Source: Myxococcales bacterium (lineage in GTDB: Bacteria; Myxococcota_A; UBA9160; UBA4427). From it: a DNA stretch of 64,000 nt. Of the stretch, positions 42,468-50,185 are shown in pieces. Below the pieces are notes generated by a model. The model ran no database searches. It was not told where the DNA came from and was given only the letters and a program-made list of their open reading frames with translations. The number at the start of each line of letters is the position of its first letter. Positions within the stretch are counted from its first letter, which is position 1. The DNA lies in the NCBI GenBank assembly GCA_012960035.1, contig DUBZ01000135.1, positions 372,001-436,000 on the forward strand, written 5' to 3'. A program made the translations under genes and the position numbers.

Positions 42468-44207
42468 ATGAAGGTCCGCATTGTGTCAGCCGTGTTGGGT
42501 GGACTGCTCCTTATGGGATGCACGGCCATGATGGATCGAGCGCCCATCGCCCCCGCCGACATCGTGTTCCTAGGCGAGAACATTCTCACGGTCGATCCAC
42601 GGATGCCAGAGGCCGAAGCGGTCGCCGTACTCGCGGATTCGATTGTTGCGGTGGGTGACCGGCGAGAAGTCGAGAAGTGGATCGGCAAGGAGACGCGGGT
42701 CATCGAACTCGGTGACCACGCACTTGTCCCCGGGTTCATCGACGCGCACGGTCATCTGAGCTTTGTTATGCAGCTGCTCGATCTCGTGAATGCATCGTCG
42801 CCGCCGGTTGGTTCGATGAAATCCGTTGACGACATCGTGTCGGCGCTGCGCGATCGAATTGCAGAACAGGAAATTCCCGATGGTGAATTCGTCATGGGGT
42901 ACGGATATGACGACTCACTTCTCGCGGAGGGCCGGCACCCGAATCGGGATGATCTCGATCGGGCATCGTCGAGGCATCCAATCGGTTTGATGCATGTCTC
43001 TGGACATCTCGCGACCATGAACTCGGCGGCACTCGTGCTTTCTGGAATCGATGCGACGACACCCGATCCGTCGGGTGGGGTGATTCGGCGCAGAGCGGGA
43101 AGCCAGGAGCCGAATGGAGTTCTGGAAGAGACGGCCGCCATTGCCGCCCTCACGCAATTGGTGGGCGCAGGCCCGTCTCCCGAAGAGTTTGCGTCGTCGG
43201 TCATTCGCGCGATCGCCTATCACACGAAATACGGAGTGACGACGATTCAAGATGGCGCATCGAATCCGCGAGTTGTCGCAGGACTCCGCGCGGTCGCCTC
43301 GCAACATGCATTCCCGGTTGATGTTGCTGTTTACATTCAGTCGAATGGGCTTGAAGATGAGACTCCGATTGACTCACTTGGATTCTCGAAGGACTACGAG
43401 AATGGCGTGCGCGTAGCCGGGGCGAAATTCGTACTCGATGGTTCGCCGCAGGGTCGTACGGCCTGGCTGTCCCGTCCCTACGATCAGGGTCCATCCGGTG
43501 CGGCAAGCGACTACACGGCCTACCCCATCGTTGTACCGGATCAATACAAACGACAGGTCAGTCGGCTAATTCACGGTGGCATTCCAATCATCGCTCACGC
43601 GAATGGAGATGCCGCAATTGACTTGATGATCGAAGGCGTCCGTCTGGCCGTCGCCGGCGAAGACTTCGATCATCGCTCGGTCACGATTCACGCACAGCTC
43701 GCGCGGGAAGATCAGCTTGACGAGATGAAGCGGCTTGGAATCGTCCCCTCCTTCTTTGCGGCCCATCCCTATTTCTGGGGTGACTGGCATCGCTTGAGTT
43801 TTGGCGACGACCGCGCACTTCGCATCAGTCCGCTTCGCTCCGCAATTGACAGAGACCTTCCTTTTACAATCCATAATGACGCGCCCATTGTTCCCGCCGA
43901 TATCATGAGGCTTCTGGAAATCGCCGTCGAGCGCCGAACGCGAAGCGGGTTCATCCTCGGAGCGGATCAGAGGATCAGTTTTGACCAAGCGCTCCATTCA
44001 GTCACGTTAGGCGCCGCTTATGCCTATTTCGAAGAAGACAGGAAGGGGTCCATCTCGGTTGGAAAGCAGGCGGACCTCGTCATTCTCGGAGCCAACCCAC
44101 GTAAGGTCGATTCCCAGGACATCGCCGAAATCGAAATACTCGAGACCTTCGCCCACGGACGTTCGATCTTTGCTTTACAATCGGCCGACGGGACTGTGAC
44201 ACCCTGA
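42468..44207 (+). CDS. Amidohydrolase-family lipoprotein (YtcJ-like)
   Basis: 579 residues. The N-terminal signal ends in LLLMGC (lipobox Cys18), so the enzyme is predicted to be membrane-attached and exported. The amidohydrolase fold starts with ADIVFLGENILTVDPRMPEA and VPGFIDAHGHLS with the HxH metal pair; later come VTTIQDGASN, AGAKFVLDGSPQGRTAWLS, IAHANGDAAIDLM, VTIHAQLAREDQL, FFAAHPYFWGDWHR and the C-terminal FTIHNDAPIVPADIM, then SISVGKQADLVILGANP. This is the Amidohydro_3 (YtcJ) type, of broad and unknown substrate; the exported form is less usual. Confidence 0.88.
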   Translation: MKVRIVSAVLGGLLLMGCTAMMDRAPIAPADIVFLGENILTVDPRMPEAEAVAVLADSIVAVGDRREVEKWIGKETRVIELGDHALVPGFIDAHGHLSFVMQLLDLVNASSPPVGSMKSVDDIVSALRDRIAEQEIPDGEFVMGYGYDDSLLAEGRHPNRDDLDRASSRHPIGLMHVSGHLATMNSAALVLSGIDATTPDPSGGVIRRRAGSQEPNGVLEETAAIAALTQLVGAGPSPEEFASSVIRAIAYHTKYGVTTIQDGASNPRVVAGLRAVASQHAFPVDVAVYIQSNGLEDETPIDSLGFSKDYENGVRVAGAKFVLDGSPQGRTAWLSRPYDQGPSGAASDYTAYPIVVPDQYKRQVSRLIHGGIPIIAHANGDAAIDLMIEGVRLAVAGEDFDHRSVTIHAQLAREDQLDEMKRLGIVPSFFAAHPYFWGDWHRLSFGDDRALRISPLRSAIDRDLPFTIHNDAPIVPADIMRLLEIAVERRTRSGFILGADQRISFDQALHSVTLGAAYAYFEEDRKGSISVGKQADLVILGANPRKVDSQDIAEIEILETFAHGRSIFALQSADGTVTP

Positions 44208-44344
44208 CATGACTCGTGCCCGAGTTTTGGAGAGGTCGAGATCGAGAGAGAGCCCGTTCCGATGGCGGGCGCTTCGTCCGATGAGTCAATCCTAAGACAT
44301 TGATTTAGCACTCGGACAGGGCCGCATTAGCGGCGCTATTTCTA

Positions 44345-45330
44345 TCTTGCGGGGCGTGCTCGCGGTTATCGCAGTCCTTTGCTTTCACTTTCCCGGGTAT
44401 CTCAGGACTCCCGAGCTTCGCGCCGCCTACCCCGTCTAGATTCTGCGCGACGCTCTTCGGATCGGCATGATCGTGTCTGTCGTATTCGGAGCACTCGCGA
44501 TCTTCCTTTAGAAGCCTTCAACGTCCATGCAGCTCGGCTTCTTGGGAATGGCGCAGACGCTCGCGGCACAGTGGCTCTGTGACGCAAATGTCTATGACGA
44601 TGACTTTGAAACGCCCGCCATTTCCTTTGGCTTGGATTGGCTCGTGCTCGCGCTGCTCGCGAATACGAGCGTCTTCGTTTTCATTGAGCGCGTCTGGCCT
44701 CACGACCCCGACCAAAAGACGCTTCGTGCCGCATGGAGGCTCGATCTCGTCTAGGTCATCTTCGATCACCTGATGGTGAGCATCATTCTTCTTTTCACCG
44801 CGGCGTTCTCGGAAGGCTTATTCGGTTGGGCTGTGAATGCCGACCTGTAGTCGCTGATCCGCTCGCAGCCCGTCTAGCTCCAGTTTTTCGAAGTGCTCTT
44901 CGCCGTGGACTTCACCCAGTAGTGAGGCCATCGGTGATGCACGAGAATGAGATTCTCTGGAATATTCACGCCGTGCATCATTGTCCCGCCCGCATGGATT
45001 GGCTCTCGGGTTCGCGTACACACTTCGCCGAAGTTCTCTTCGCGCCACGACCGTCATTATGCCGATCTATTTGCTGGGCTTCGCCGAGGCGGCAATCAAC
45101 GCCTGCGTCGTCTGGATCGGAAGCCAGGCGGTCCTCATCCATTCCAACACAAGCATTCCATTCGGTCCCCTGGAAAAACTCGTCGCGACTCCGTGCTTCC
45201 ATCATTGGCATCACTCCGCGGAGGAGCAAGCCATCGATCGAAACTATGCCGCGCACCTTCCGGTACTCGATATGTTATTCGAAACCTATCTTGATAATCC
45301 GGGGTGCTGGCCCTTACGATACAGGGTCGT
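44345..45330 (+). pseudogene. Fatty-acid-hydroxylase/sterol desaturase family gene, decayed
   Basis: Translation shows the family order: GVLAVIAVLCFHFPGYLRTP, ELRAAYPV, then stop; GMIVSVVFGALAIFL, stop; FGLDWLVLALLANTSVFVFI, ERVWPHDPDQKTLRAAWRLD, stop; SIILLFTAAFSEGLFGWAVN, stop; SQPV, stop; LQFFEVLFAVDF, stop; then in a second frame HENEILWNIHAVHHCPARMD with WLSGSRTH, and in a third frame FHHWHHSAEEQAIDRNYAAH. The His motifs HAVHH and HHWHH are the di-iron ligands. In-frame TAG codons lie at 44437, 44509, 44752, 44848, 44875 and 44920, with TGA 44923, and frameshifts near 44935 and 45045. Confidence 0.9.
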
Positions 45331-45453
45331 CGGAAAGCCGCTGCCGCATGGGTTCCTGGCACAGCATCTCTATCCGTTTATCGTGCGGCCTACACCGGCT
45401 ATGCCGCCTACACCGCCTTTACTACCTTCACGAAAGAAGGCGTAGGCGTAGAA

Positions 45454-45530
45454 TGGTCGGGGCGACTGGAATCGAACCAGCGACCTCCTCGCCCCAAACG
45501 AGGCGCGCTACCAGGCTGCGCCACGCCCCG
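45454..45530 (-). tRNA. tRNA-Pro (anticodon TGG)
   Basis: Minus-strand cloverleaf: acceptor CGGGGCG with CGCCCCG, D-arm GCGCAGCCTGGTAGCGC, anticodon arm CCTCG-TTTGGGG-CGAGG giving anticodon TGG, T-arm with GGTTCGATTCC, discriminator A and encoded CCA. It is nearly identical to the other tRNA-Pro about 510 bases away. Confidence 0.97.
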
Positions 45531-45688
45531 ACCGGGCATCAGCTCGAGGCGGTGAGCCGCCGAGATCGATGCGAAGGGCGGATTTATACCGGACATCCTG
45601 CTCGACGGGTAGATCAAGTCACCGACAATGCCCAGGGTTTGAGTCGACTTCGGCTCAATCCCGAGGGCCAAGCCGACAATGCCCCGGA

Positions 45689-45811
45689 GTTCTCGACGAT
45701 GCCTCCACGATTTCGGATCTCGAACCATTGCTGAGGGATGAGTCAGAGGGCGTTCGGGATGCGGTACGTGAGGCGCTTGATTGGTTGGCCGGCGCTTCCG
45801 TTGATCTTTGA
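45689..45811 (+). pseudogene. HEAT-repeat protein C-terminal remnant
   Basis: A 40-codon tail reading VLDDASTISDLEPLLRDES followed by EGVRDAVREALDWLAGASV before TGA. The DxxxxxxLEPLLRDExxxVRxAVREAL pattern is a HEAT/armadillo helix pair. No start or upstream repeats are recognisable between the two tRNA-Pro genes, so it is the 3' end of a lost gene. The identification is by motif only. Confidence 0.4.
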
Positions 45812-46042
45812 GGTCTGAAGTCTGTCAGCGACAGCCCCCATCGGTCGATTCAATCGAGCTTCCGCAGTTGCGGATGAGGCGAGCGGTGGCGTTGTGGAGC
45901 CGCCCTGCGTGGTCGTGTAGATCCCGTAGTGCCATTGGCTCCGCACACGCGAACTACATCAGGCAGAACCCTGCCGGATGTCGCGCGCGGCGTCGCTTGG
46001 AAAGCTTGCGATATTTCAGTGACTCATGGGGCAACGTTCAAA

Positions 46043-46119
<77 letters not shown>

Positions 46120-46240
46120 ACCGAGCGGCCGAAGTATGACGCCTTCGCGCTTCTGTCTCAAGGTGGTTCCGGCGCCGAGAGGGCGTTTCTTGCCCGCGCC
46201 GGGGATCCCAGCATGTCAGCCAGAGCCCGGCGTCTGGGGG

Positions 46241-46951
46241 CTAGCGGTCCGCCTTGCGGGCCGCCGCCCGGAGGTCCTCGATGGCGAGTTTTCGGTCGTC
46301 CTTCGCGAAGATCGCTGTCCCTGCGACGAAGAGGTTGGCTCCAGCCGAGGCTGCGAGGGCGATATTGTCCTGGGTGACGCCGCCGTCGACTTCGAGGTCG
46401 ATATCGAGGCCGCGGCTTTCGATCCAGCCGCGAATCTTTTCGATCTTGGGCAGCATGGCCTCAATGAACGACTGTCCGCCGAAACCGGGATTGACGGTCA
46501 TGACGAGAATCTGGTCGGCTTCGTCGAGGGCGTATTCGAGGCTTTCGGCGGGGGTCGCCGGATTGAGGACGGCGCACGAGCGGACGACGCGATTCTTTTC
46601 CGTACCGATCTTCCGGATCTCACCGAGGGTGCCATGAAGGTGAGGGCAGGCTTCGACGTGGACACCGAGAATATCGGCGCCGGCATCGATGTAGTGTTCG
46701 AGGTACGTCTCCGGCGATTCGATCATGAGATGAACATCGAGGGGGCGGGTCGCGATCTTCTTGATGGCTTTAATGACGGGTGGGCCAATCGTCAGATTCG
46801 GCACGAAATGGCCGTCCATGACATCGACATGGATGAGGTCGGCGGATTCGATACTGCGGAGTTCGCTTGTGAGATTGGCGAAGTCGGCGGCGAGGATCGA
46901 GGGTGAGATCAAGATCTCGGAACTGTCGTACTTGGAAGGGGTCTGGGTCAT
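46241..46951 (-). CDS. rpe: Ribulose-phosphate 3-epimerase
   Basis: 236-residue TIM barrel that interconverts ribulose-5-phosphate and xylulose-5-phosphate. Motifs: ISPSILAADFANL, IHVDVMDGHFVPNLTIGP (metal His and Asp), LDVHLMIESPETYL, ILVMTVNPGFGGQSFIEAML, IDLEVDGGVTQDN (metal Asp) and GANLFVAGTAIF. It is the last gene of the priA-def-fmt-rsmB-rpe run, 50 bases after rsmB. Confidence 0.94.
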   Translation of the reverse strand: MTQTPSKYDSSEILISPSILAADFANLTSELRSIESADLIHVDVMDGHFVPNLTIGPPVIKAIKKIATRPLDVHLMIESPETYLEHYIDAGADILGVHVEACPHLHGTLGEIRKIGTEKNRVVRSCAVLNPATPAESLEYALDEADQILVMTVNPGFGGQSFIEAMLPKIEKIRGWIESRGLDIDLEVDGGVTQDNIALAASAGANLFVAGTAIFAKDDRKLAIEDLRAAARKADR

Positions 46952-47001
46952 ATCGGCTTCTCGTTCCTCTCGAATCCAGAGGTCTGGATGTTAGGTAATA
47001 G

Positions 47002-48450
47002 TTAGGTTCCGCGAATTAGCCGGACCGCGAAAAATCCGTCCATGTCGTGGTGATGTGGGGAGAGGCGAAGGAATCCGTCGTCGCCAATCAGCTTTCGAAT
47101 TGGATCCGGCGCCTCGCCCGCTGGCGCGATTTCCCAGTTTTTGCGCGTGGCCATGAAGCCCTTGATCACGAGCTCGTTCTCCTCGGGTGTGATCGTGCAG
47201 GTAGAATAGACAAGGCTCCCACCCGGCCTCAAGACGGCGGCCGCGGATTCGAGAAGCGCCCTTTGGATTTTCCCGAGGGCTTCGAGGTCGTCGGGGCGAA
47301 CTCGCCAGCGGGCATCGGGATTTCGACGTAGCGAGCCGAGGCCGGAGCAGGGCGCATCCACCAGGATCCGGTCGAAGGGGCCGGCCTCCGTCGCAAGATC
47401 TTCGAGGGACTTCGTCGCATCGCGTTCTAGAGTGGCGACACCGCCGAGGCCCAGCCGCCGAATTCCGCGACCGACGAGATGGAGTCGCCGGGGATGCCGG
47501 TCGAGGGCGAGAACGTATCCTTCGCCATCGAGCCGTTCGGCGATGGACGCGGATTTTGTGCCCGGGGCGGAGCAGGTGTCGAGGATGCGCTCGCCGGGTT
47601 GGGGGTCGAGGAGGTCGACGACAAGCTGGGATGCTTCATCTTGAATGCTGAAATGTCCGGACACGAAGGCGGGGTCATGGCCGGCATCGCCCTTGCGACC
47701 GAGGATGATTCCGTCTGGCGCATAACGGCATAGCTCGGCTTCCGGGAAACGTTCGCGGAGTTCGGGCAGGATGGCTTCCCGATTCGTCTTGGTCCGATTG
47801 ACTCGAATCGCTACAGGCGCCGGCTGGTTCATGGTCTGCGCGAGCTTGGCTGCTTCTTCGGGTCCGAATTGCGCGAGCCAGCGCTTGGCCAGCCACTGGG
47901 GAAGCGATCCCGCATGCACGAGGTAATCCAGCGGATCGTCCTCGAGCTTCGGTAGCTCGATCTGGTCTCCTTCCCGGGCGAGTCGCCGAAGCACGGCATT
48001 CACGAGCCCGGTCGCCCGCTCGAGCCCCATCGCCCGAACACAGCGAACGGCCTCGTCGACCGCTGCGTTGGCCGGAATTCGGTCGGAGAAGAAAAGCTGA
48101 TAGGCGCCGACTCGCAAAGCGCTGGTGACCAGGGGTTCGAGGGTCGTGAGGTCCCGATCGAGCGCCTTGGCAATCAGGTAGTCGAGGCGCCCGCGCCAGC
48201 GAAGCGTCCCATAAACGAGTTCGGTTGCGAGCGCGCGATCAGCGGCGGGAATTCGACTTTGGACTAACGCATGATGAAGGGTGAGATCGGCATAGGCACC
48301 CGCGCGCTGGACCCGTTCGACGACGCGAATGGCAATCATTCGCGGTGCGGTCGGACCCGCGGTCTTTCGCGATCCGGCGCCCGGTCCCGGCCAGCGCTGG
48401 CCTCGGCCCTTGCCCGTCTTGTTGCCTCCGTCCTTGCCACTCGAACTCAT
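47002..48450 (-). CDS. rsmB: 16S rRNA (cytosine-967-C5)-methyltransferase
   Basis: 482 residues. An N-terminal NusB-like RNA-binding domain (about 30-180) is followed by the SAM fold. Seen: ILDTCSAPGTKSASIAERLD (SAM binding), ALDRHPRRLHLVG, ILVDAPCSGLGSLRRNPDAR with the catalytic region Cys, and GGSLVYSTCTITPEENELV with the nucleophile Cys. A Lys/Gly-rich leader (SSSGKDGGNKTGKGRGQRW) precedes the NusB part. The start overlaps the fmt stop by four bases (ATGA). RsmB methylates C967 of 16S rRNA in the assembling ribosome. Confidence 0.93.
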   Translation of the reverse strand: MSSSGKDGGNKTGKGRGQRWPGPGAGSRKTAGPTAPRMIAIRVVERVQRAGAYADLTLHHALVQSRIPAADRALATELVYGTLRWRGRLDYLIAKALDRDLTTLEPLVTSALRVGAYQLFFSDRIPANAAVDEAVRCVRAMGLERATGLVNAVLRRLAREGDQIELPKLEDDPLDYLVHAGSLPQWLAKRWLAQFGPEEAAKLAQTMNQPAPVAIRVNRTKTNREAILPELRERFPEAELCRYAPDGIILGRKGDAGHDPAFVSGHFSIQDEASQLVVDLLDPQPGERILDTCSAPGTKSASIAERLDGEGYVLALDRHPRRLHLVGRGIRRLGLGGVATLERDATKSLEDLATEAGPFDRILVDAPCSGLGSLRRNPDARWRVRPDDLEALGKIQRALLESAAAVLRPGGSLVYSTCTITPEENELVIKGFMATRKNWEIAPAGEAPDPIRKLIGDDGFLRLSPHHHDMDGFFAVRLIRGT

Positions 48451-49577
48451 GAATTTGCCTTCGCACCGACTGGTGCCTCTGTCCGAGTATTTGTCTGGGA
48501 CTCCGAAAGGACTCCTCTCGCGGTCTCGGACGAAGCCGCCTCACGCTCTCGAATCACGCAGTGCACATTCTCGGGAATCGAAAATCCACGCAGGAAATCG
48601 GCGACCGGAAGCGCCTTCCCGCCTGCGCGTTGGACCATCAGGGGAAGAAGCCAGCCATCCCCGGCTGCAATGCGAAAGGGTCTCTCGCTTGAATGCTGAC
48701 CGACGCTTCCCGGCATAGGCCTAACACCGTCTTCCGAATCATCGGTGGAATCAAACGCCATCACGTCGGCGCGAGAAATCTTCAGGTCGATGTCTGGAAA
48801 TGCGTCCTTCGAGTCACTGGTCAAGGTGAGAGCGCCCCCGGGCTTGGGTGAGAGCGCATGGATGCGACAGGCCAGTGAGCGAGCGCTCTCACGAAAATCG
48901 AGAATTGAATCCGATTTCTCAAGCTTGGGCGCAATCGTGACGAGGCTCTCGTCTTGTTCAGTCCATTCGATTGTCTCGTCCGCGATCGCGCCTAACGCCT
49001 CTTCAATTGACCGACTCGCAAGATTCCCCAGGCGAAGGGAGAGCTCCGCCGTGTTCTCTTGAGACGCGATCGCAGTTCGCAGGACGAGTGCGACGGCTCC
49101 GGAATCCATTTCCTTCTCGACGCGCATGACGGAGACGCCGGTTTCGGGTTCGTCATCGAGGATGGCTTGGGCGATCGGTGACGCTCCGCGATATTTTGGA
49201 AGCAGGCTCGCATGCGCATTGATCAAATAGCCACAGTCGGGCATTTCGCGAATCTTCTTGGGAAGAAATTGGCCAAAGGCGACGACGACACCAATATCCG
49301 GCTCGAGCGCTCGAAGCATCTCGGTGGATTCGGCATCGCCGATCTTCTCGGGTCGATGAAGGGGGATGCCTTCCCGCAGAGCCACTGCAGAGACCGGCGA
49401 GGGCGATTCGCGTCGTCCGCGCCCACGCGCCCGATCGGGCTGTGAGATGACGCCCACTACGTGATGGGGACCGGCGATTAAGCCTTCGAGGGTCGGGACC
49501 GCGATTTCGGGTGTGCCGAAAAACAGAACACGAAGTGCCGCCAAAGGCTGCGAAACAGGAGGTAGAGAGTCAGGCAT
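48447..49577 (-). CDS. fmt: Methionyl-tRNA formyltransferase
   Basis: 376 residues, longer than the usual 310-320. The catalytic domain shows RVLFFGTPEIAVPTLEGLI, VAFGQFLPKKI, LINAHASLLPKYRGASPIAQ (active-site Asn and His) and TGVSVMRVEKEMDSGAV with the catalytic Asp. The C-terminal OB domain is less clear: FRESARSLACRIHALSPKPGG is typical, but an insert rich in Asp and Ser follows, and the last 40 residues (EREAASSETARGVLSESQTN) look unconserved. It formylates initiator Met-tRNA using 10-formyl-THF. def lies 8 bases upstream. Confidence 0.93.
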   Translation of the reverse strand: MPDSLPPVSQPLAALRVLFFGTPEIAVPTLEGLIAGPHHVVGVISQPDRARGRGRRESPSPVSAVALREGIPLHRPEKIGDAESTEMLRALEPDIGVVVAFGQFLPKKIREMPDCGYLINAHASLLPKYRGASPIAQAILDDEPETGVSVMRVEKEMDSGAVALVLRTAIASQENTAELSLRLGNLASRSIEEALGAIADETIEWTEQDESLVTIAPKLEKSDSILDFRESARSLACRIHALSPKPGGALTLTSDSKDAFPDIDLKISRADVMAFDSTDDSEDGVRPMPGSVGQHSSERPFRIAAGDGWLLPLMVQRAGGKALPVADFLRGFSIPENVHCVIREREAASSETARGVLSESQTNTRTEAPVGAKANS

Positions 49578-49584
49578 CGCCCGC

Positions 49585-50103
49585 TCAGTCTTCTTCGTCG
49601 AGAAGCTGCTTCTTGCGTTTCTTCACGTAGAGGCCGCGCTTCAGTCGACTAATGCGGTCGATGAAGAGGATGCCGTCGAGATGGTCGACCTCATGCTGGA
49701 TACAGACGGCGCGTAAGCCTTCGGCGTGTTCTTCGATCGGATTCCCATCGAGGTCTATCCCGCGAAGCGTGATCTTCGCATCGCGTTCGACGTTCGCTGA
49801 ATAATCGGGAACCGAGAGGCATCCTTCTTCCCAGATGATCTTGTCTTCGGGGTCACTGATCTCGGGGTTGAGGACGACGACAGGATTGCGTCTGACCTCT
49901 TCATCGCTCCACTCCGTGTCGATGACGAACATGCGAATCGAGGCGCCGACCTGAGGTGCGGCCAAGCCGATTCCCGGCTCGTCGTACATCACATCGATCA
50001 TGTCCCGCGCGAGTTCGCGCAGCGTGTCGTCGACCTCCGTAATCGGCTTCGAAACTTCTTTCAGCCGGGGGTCCGGGAATTTGACGATTTCTCGTAGGGC
50101 CAT
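49585..50103 (-). CDS. def: Peptide deformylase
   Basis: 172 residues. The three motifs are GIGLAAPQVG, EEGCLSVPDYSANVERD with the metal Cys, and QHEVDHLDGILFIDRIS with the two metal His and the catalytic Glu. Deformylase removes the N-formyl group added by Fmt, whose gene follows 8 bases downstream. The C-terminus is a Lys-rich tail (KKRKKQLLDEED). Confidence 0.96.
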   Translation of the reverse strand: MALREIVKFPDPRLKEVSKPITEVDDTLRELARDMIDVMYDEPGIGLAAPQVGASIRMFVIDTEWSDEEVRRNPVVVLNPEISDPEDKIIWEEGCLSVPDYSANVERDAKITLRGIDLDGNPIEEHAEGLRAVCIQHEVDHLDGILFIDRISRLKRGLYVKKRKKQLLDEED

Positions 50104-50185
50104 GAATCATGCTCTCGAAGCGCGCGCTAGGGTGCGCCAGCCGGCGTGTGGCTAACATGTTGGATCAGAGGGGAAAACGCGCGTT

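Noticed and set aside
44345..45330. Amber (TAG) codon reassignment
   Set aside because: Many intact genes in the window end at TAG exactly where their families end (purE, qcrA, qcrB, ctaE and others), the stops replace different residues, and the gene also has frameshifts.
44733..45734. A 333-residue plus-strand protein
   Set aside because: It contains one correct segment of the desaturase frame, then reads out of frame and through tRNA-Pro.
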